Positions 46,398 through 47,906 of a DNA stretch of 47,906 nt are shown piece after piece. How positions within the stretch are numbered: position 1 is the first letter of the stretch; the number at the start of each line of letters is the position of its first letter. Position numbers and translations under genes: made by a program. Source of the stretch: Parcubacteria group bacterium (GTDB lineage Bacteria; Patescibacteriota; Patescibacteriia; Patescibacteriales; GWC2-42-12); the NCBI GenBank assembly GCA_016188785.1, contig JACPHD010000039.1, positions 1 through 47,906 of the forward strand, written 5' to 3'. The notes under the pieces are model-generated. The model was not told where the DNA came from. It saw only the letters and a list, made by a program, of their open reading frames with translations, and made no database searches.

Positions 46398-47816
46398 ATG
46401 GAACGACTATTTTATATCATAAAAAAATACATTCCGGCCAAACTTTTTGCCGCTCTCCAGCCGGTTTATCATTATCTGCTGGCCGCCTTGGCCGCGGCTT
46501 GGTACGGCTGGCCGTCGAATAAGCTTATCATTATCGGCGTAACCGGCACGACCGGTAAAACTACCAGTATTTATCTAATAGCCAAAATGTTAGCTTTAGC
46601 CGGTTATAAAACCGGTTTTACTTCAACCGCTATTTTTAACGACGGCGAGAATGAATGGCTGAACGACAAAAAAATGACCATGGCCGGCCGGTTTTTTACA
46701 CAGAAAATGCTAAAAAAAATGGTAAAAAATAATTGCCGCTACGGCTTAGTAGAAACCACCTCGCAAGGCATTGAGCAATTTCGCCATCAGTTTATAAATT
46801 ACGATATTTTAATTTTTACCGGCCTTTATCCTGAACACGTCGAAGCGCACGGCAGTTTTGCTAACTATAGAGAAGCTAAAGGCAAGCTGTTTAAGCATCT
46901 TAAAAAGTGCCAGACTAAATATGCCAATGATAAAAAGCAAGTGGTAAGGGCTGAAAACGGCTTTAAAAAAATAGCGGCTAACCGGGTTAAAAAGACTATT
47001 ATTGCTAACGCTGATGACGTTAACGTTGATTATTTTTTAGATTTCTGGGCCGAAGAAAAAATAATATACGCAAATAGAAACGAATTTAAAACTAATATAA
47101 CAAATAATAAAATGCAGTTTGTTAAATATGGAGATATTGAATCAAGCAAAGACGGCATTGAATTTACCGTTGATGATAAAATAAAGGTTAACCTGAATCT
47201 ACTAGGCGAATATAACGCGGCTAATGCCATGACCGCGGTTTGTTTGGGTTTAAGCCAGGGCATAAATTTGGAAAAAATTAAAATTGGCTTAGCAAAAATT
47301 AATGGCGTGCCGGGAAGAATGGAAGTGATTAAAGATGTTCGACGCGGTTTTATCGTAATAGTGGATTACGCTTTTGAACCCGAGGCTTTAAAGAAAATAT
47401 ATGCGGCCATATTAAAATTAGAACATAATAAAATAATTCATGTATTAGGCTCAACCGGTGGCGGGCGAGACGTAGCGCGGCGGCCGAAACTCGGCGCCCT
47501 GGCCGGCGAGCAGGCTGATGTTGTTATAATTACTAACGAAGATCCGTATGATGATGATCCGAGGCTGATTATTGATCAGGTGGTGGCCGGCGCGCTTAAG
47601 GCCGGTAAGATAGAAAATAAAAATTTATTTAAAATTGAAGACCGGCGGCAGGCGATTAAAAGGGCTTTATTTTTAGCGCGAGCCGACGATCTAGTTTTAA
47701 TTACCGGTAAAGGTTCGGAGCAGGCGATCTGCCTGGCTGACGGAGTAAAAATACCCTGGGATGATCGGGAAGTAGTCAAGGAGGAACTAAATTTGGCTCC
47801 CCGTCAAATAGTGTGA
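46398..47816 (+). CDS. Mur ligase family protein, MurE-like, lacking the N-terminal substrate domain
   Basis: 472 residues. The ATP-binding 'GVTGTTGKTTSIY' lies at residue 47, whereas MurE has it near 110, after a UDP-MurNAc-binding domain. Here that domain is replaced by 35 mostly hydrophobic residues. The central ligase domain ('TTSQGIEQFR', 'NYDILIFTGLYPEHVEAHG', 'NAMTAVCLGLSQGI') and the C-terminal domain ('VDYAFEPEALKKIY', 'LGSTGGGRDVARR', 'TNEDPYDDDPRLI') are intact; the 'DPR' region suggests a diamino-acid substrate as in MurE. Such shortened enzymes are common in CPR lineages. It may be membrane-associated. Confidence 0.83.
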   Translation: MERLFYIIKKYIPAKLFAALQPVYHYLLAALAAAWYGWPSNKLIIIGVTGTTGKTTSIYLIAKMLALAGYKTGFTSTAIFNDGENEWLNDKKMTMAGRFFTQKMLKKMVKNNCRYGLVETTSQGIEQFRHQFINYDILIFTGLYPEHVEAHGSFANYREAKGKLFKHLKKCQTKYANDKKQVVRAENGFKKIAANRVKKTIIANADDVNVDYFLDFWAEEKIIYANRNEFKTNITNNKMQFVKYGDIESSKDGIEFTVDDKIKVNLNLLGEYNAANAMTAVCLGLSQGINLEKIKIGLAKINGVPGRMEVIKDVRRGFIVIVDYAFEPEALKKIYAAILKLEHNKIIHVLGSTGGGRDVARRPKLGALAGEQADVVIITNEDPYDDDPRLIIDQVVAGALKAGKIENKNLFKIEDRRQAIKRALFLARADDLVLITGKGSEQAICLADGVKIPWDDREVVKEELNLAPRQIV

Positions 47817-47906
47817 TAGCTTAATATCCAGATCAGCGGTAAAAAAGCTAAAGTTATTTTGGCGATATAGTTGTTAATATTTTTGAAACCATAAGACACT
47901 CTTTTA
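47804..47906 (-). CDS. C-terminal end of a membrane protein, partial
   Basis: An open minus-strand frame enters from the window edge and ends with TGA at 47806-47804, overlapping the end of the Mur ligase gene by 13 bases in convergent orientation. The 33 visible residues include a hydrophobic stretch 'IAKITLAFLPLIWILSYHTI', which would be a last membrane segment. The family cannot be told. Confidence 0.4.
   Translation of the reverse strand, partial: KRVSYGFKNINNYIAKITLAFLPLIWILSYHTI

Overview
The window looks like a chromosome segment of a Candidate Phyla Radiation (Patescibacteria, Parcubacteria/Falkowbacteria-like) bacterium. The reasons are a compact Gram-positive-style envelope gene set (Mur ligase-like protein, MurB, Ddl, S11 carboxypeptidase, FemAB, FtsEX, MreBC), a shortened Mur ligase, very many small nucleotidyltransferase/HEPN modules, and abundant heptamer and palindromic repeats that invade genes. 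TGA is used as a stop (ftsH, sORFs), so this is not a UGA=Gly lineage. Taxonomy is inferred from gene content only.

Layout. 0-5.1 kb: end of an M16-like peptidase, a coiled-coil membrane protein, glutamate dehydrogenase, Ddl, a RibD/DHFR-like reductase and a membrane protein. 5.2-6.0 kb and 9.58-9.82 kb: tRNA-Thr(CGU), tRNA-Gly(CCC) and tRNA-Gln(UUG), each accompanied by a second copy of the same tRNA whose anticodon loop is split by palindromic DNA. For Gly and Gln the intact tRNA lies inside the split one. 6.1-9.6 kb: an RlpA-like/S11 carboxypeptidase fusion, ftsE and ftsX.

9.8-20.1 kb is the unusual region. Minus-strand toxin-antitoxin modules (five MNT-HEPN pairs, HicAB, VapC with a small partner, one AAA/DUF4143 ATPase) alternate with plus-strand structured RNA units. 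The units share a starting motif, hairpins, a strong-Shine-Dalgarno short ORF in some copies, a hammerhead ribozyme core in three copies plus one relic, and a boxA-like motif (TGTTCTTTRAAA, ten copies) close to the toxin-antitoxin stop codons. A near-consensus promoter followed by a short RNA and a strong terminator opens the region on the plus strand. I read it as a repeat-delimited cassette array with its own RNA biology; no recombinase is visible and canonical integron attC cores are absent.

20.2-29.8 kb: secA (carrying four in-frame repeat insertions), a Fic-like protein lacking the catalytic His, another MNT-HepT pair, secD (with two inserted parvulin domains), secF and mreB. 30-37.9 kb: MNT-HEPN, a 1423-residue secreted mosaic protein (beta-helix, peptidoglycan binding, lytic transglycosylase-like, Ig-like), mreC, murB, ACP and an ACP-like protein without the phosphopantetheine serine. 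38-47.9 kb: glycyl-tRNA synthetase, ftsH, a membrane protein, a fused MNT-HepT protein, ruvA, an HELGH putative metalloprotein, a FemAB transferase, a Mur ligase and the end of a convergent membrane gene.

Palindromic and heptanucleotide repeat families occur throughout, in intergenic gaps, in tRNA anticodon loops, in loops of the structured RNAs and inside open reading frames, which suggests they settle or survive best at hairpin loops and protein surface loops.
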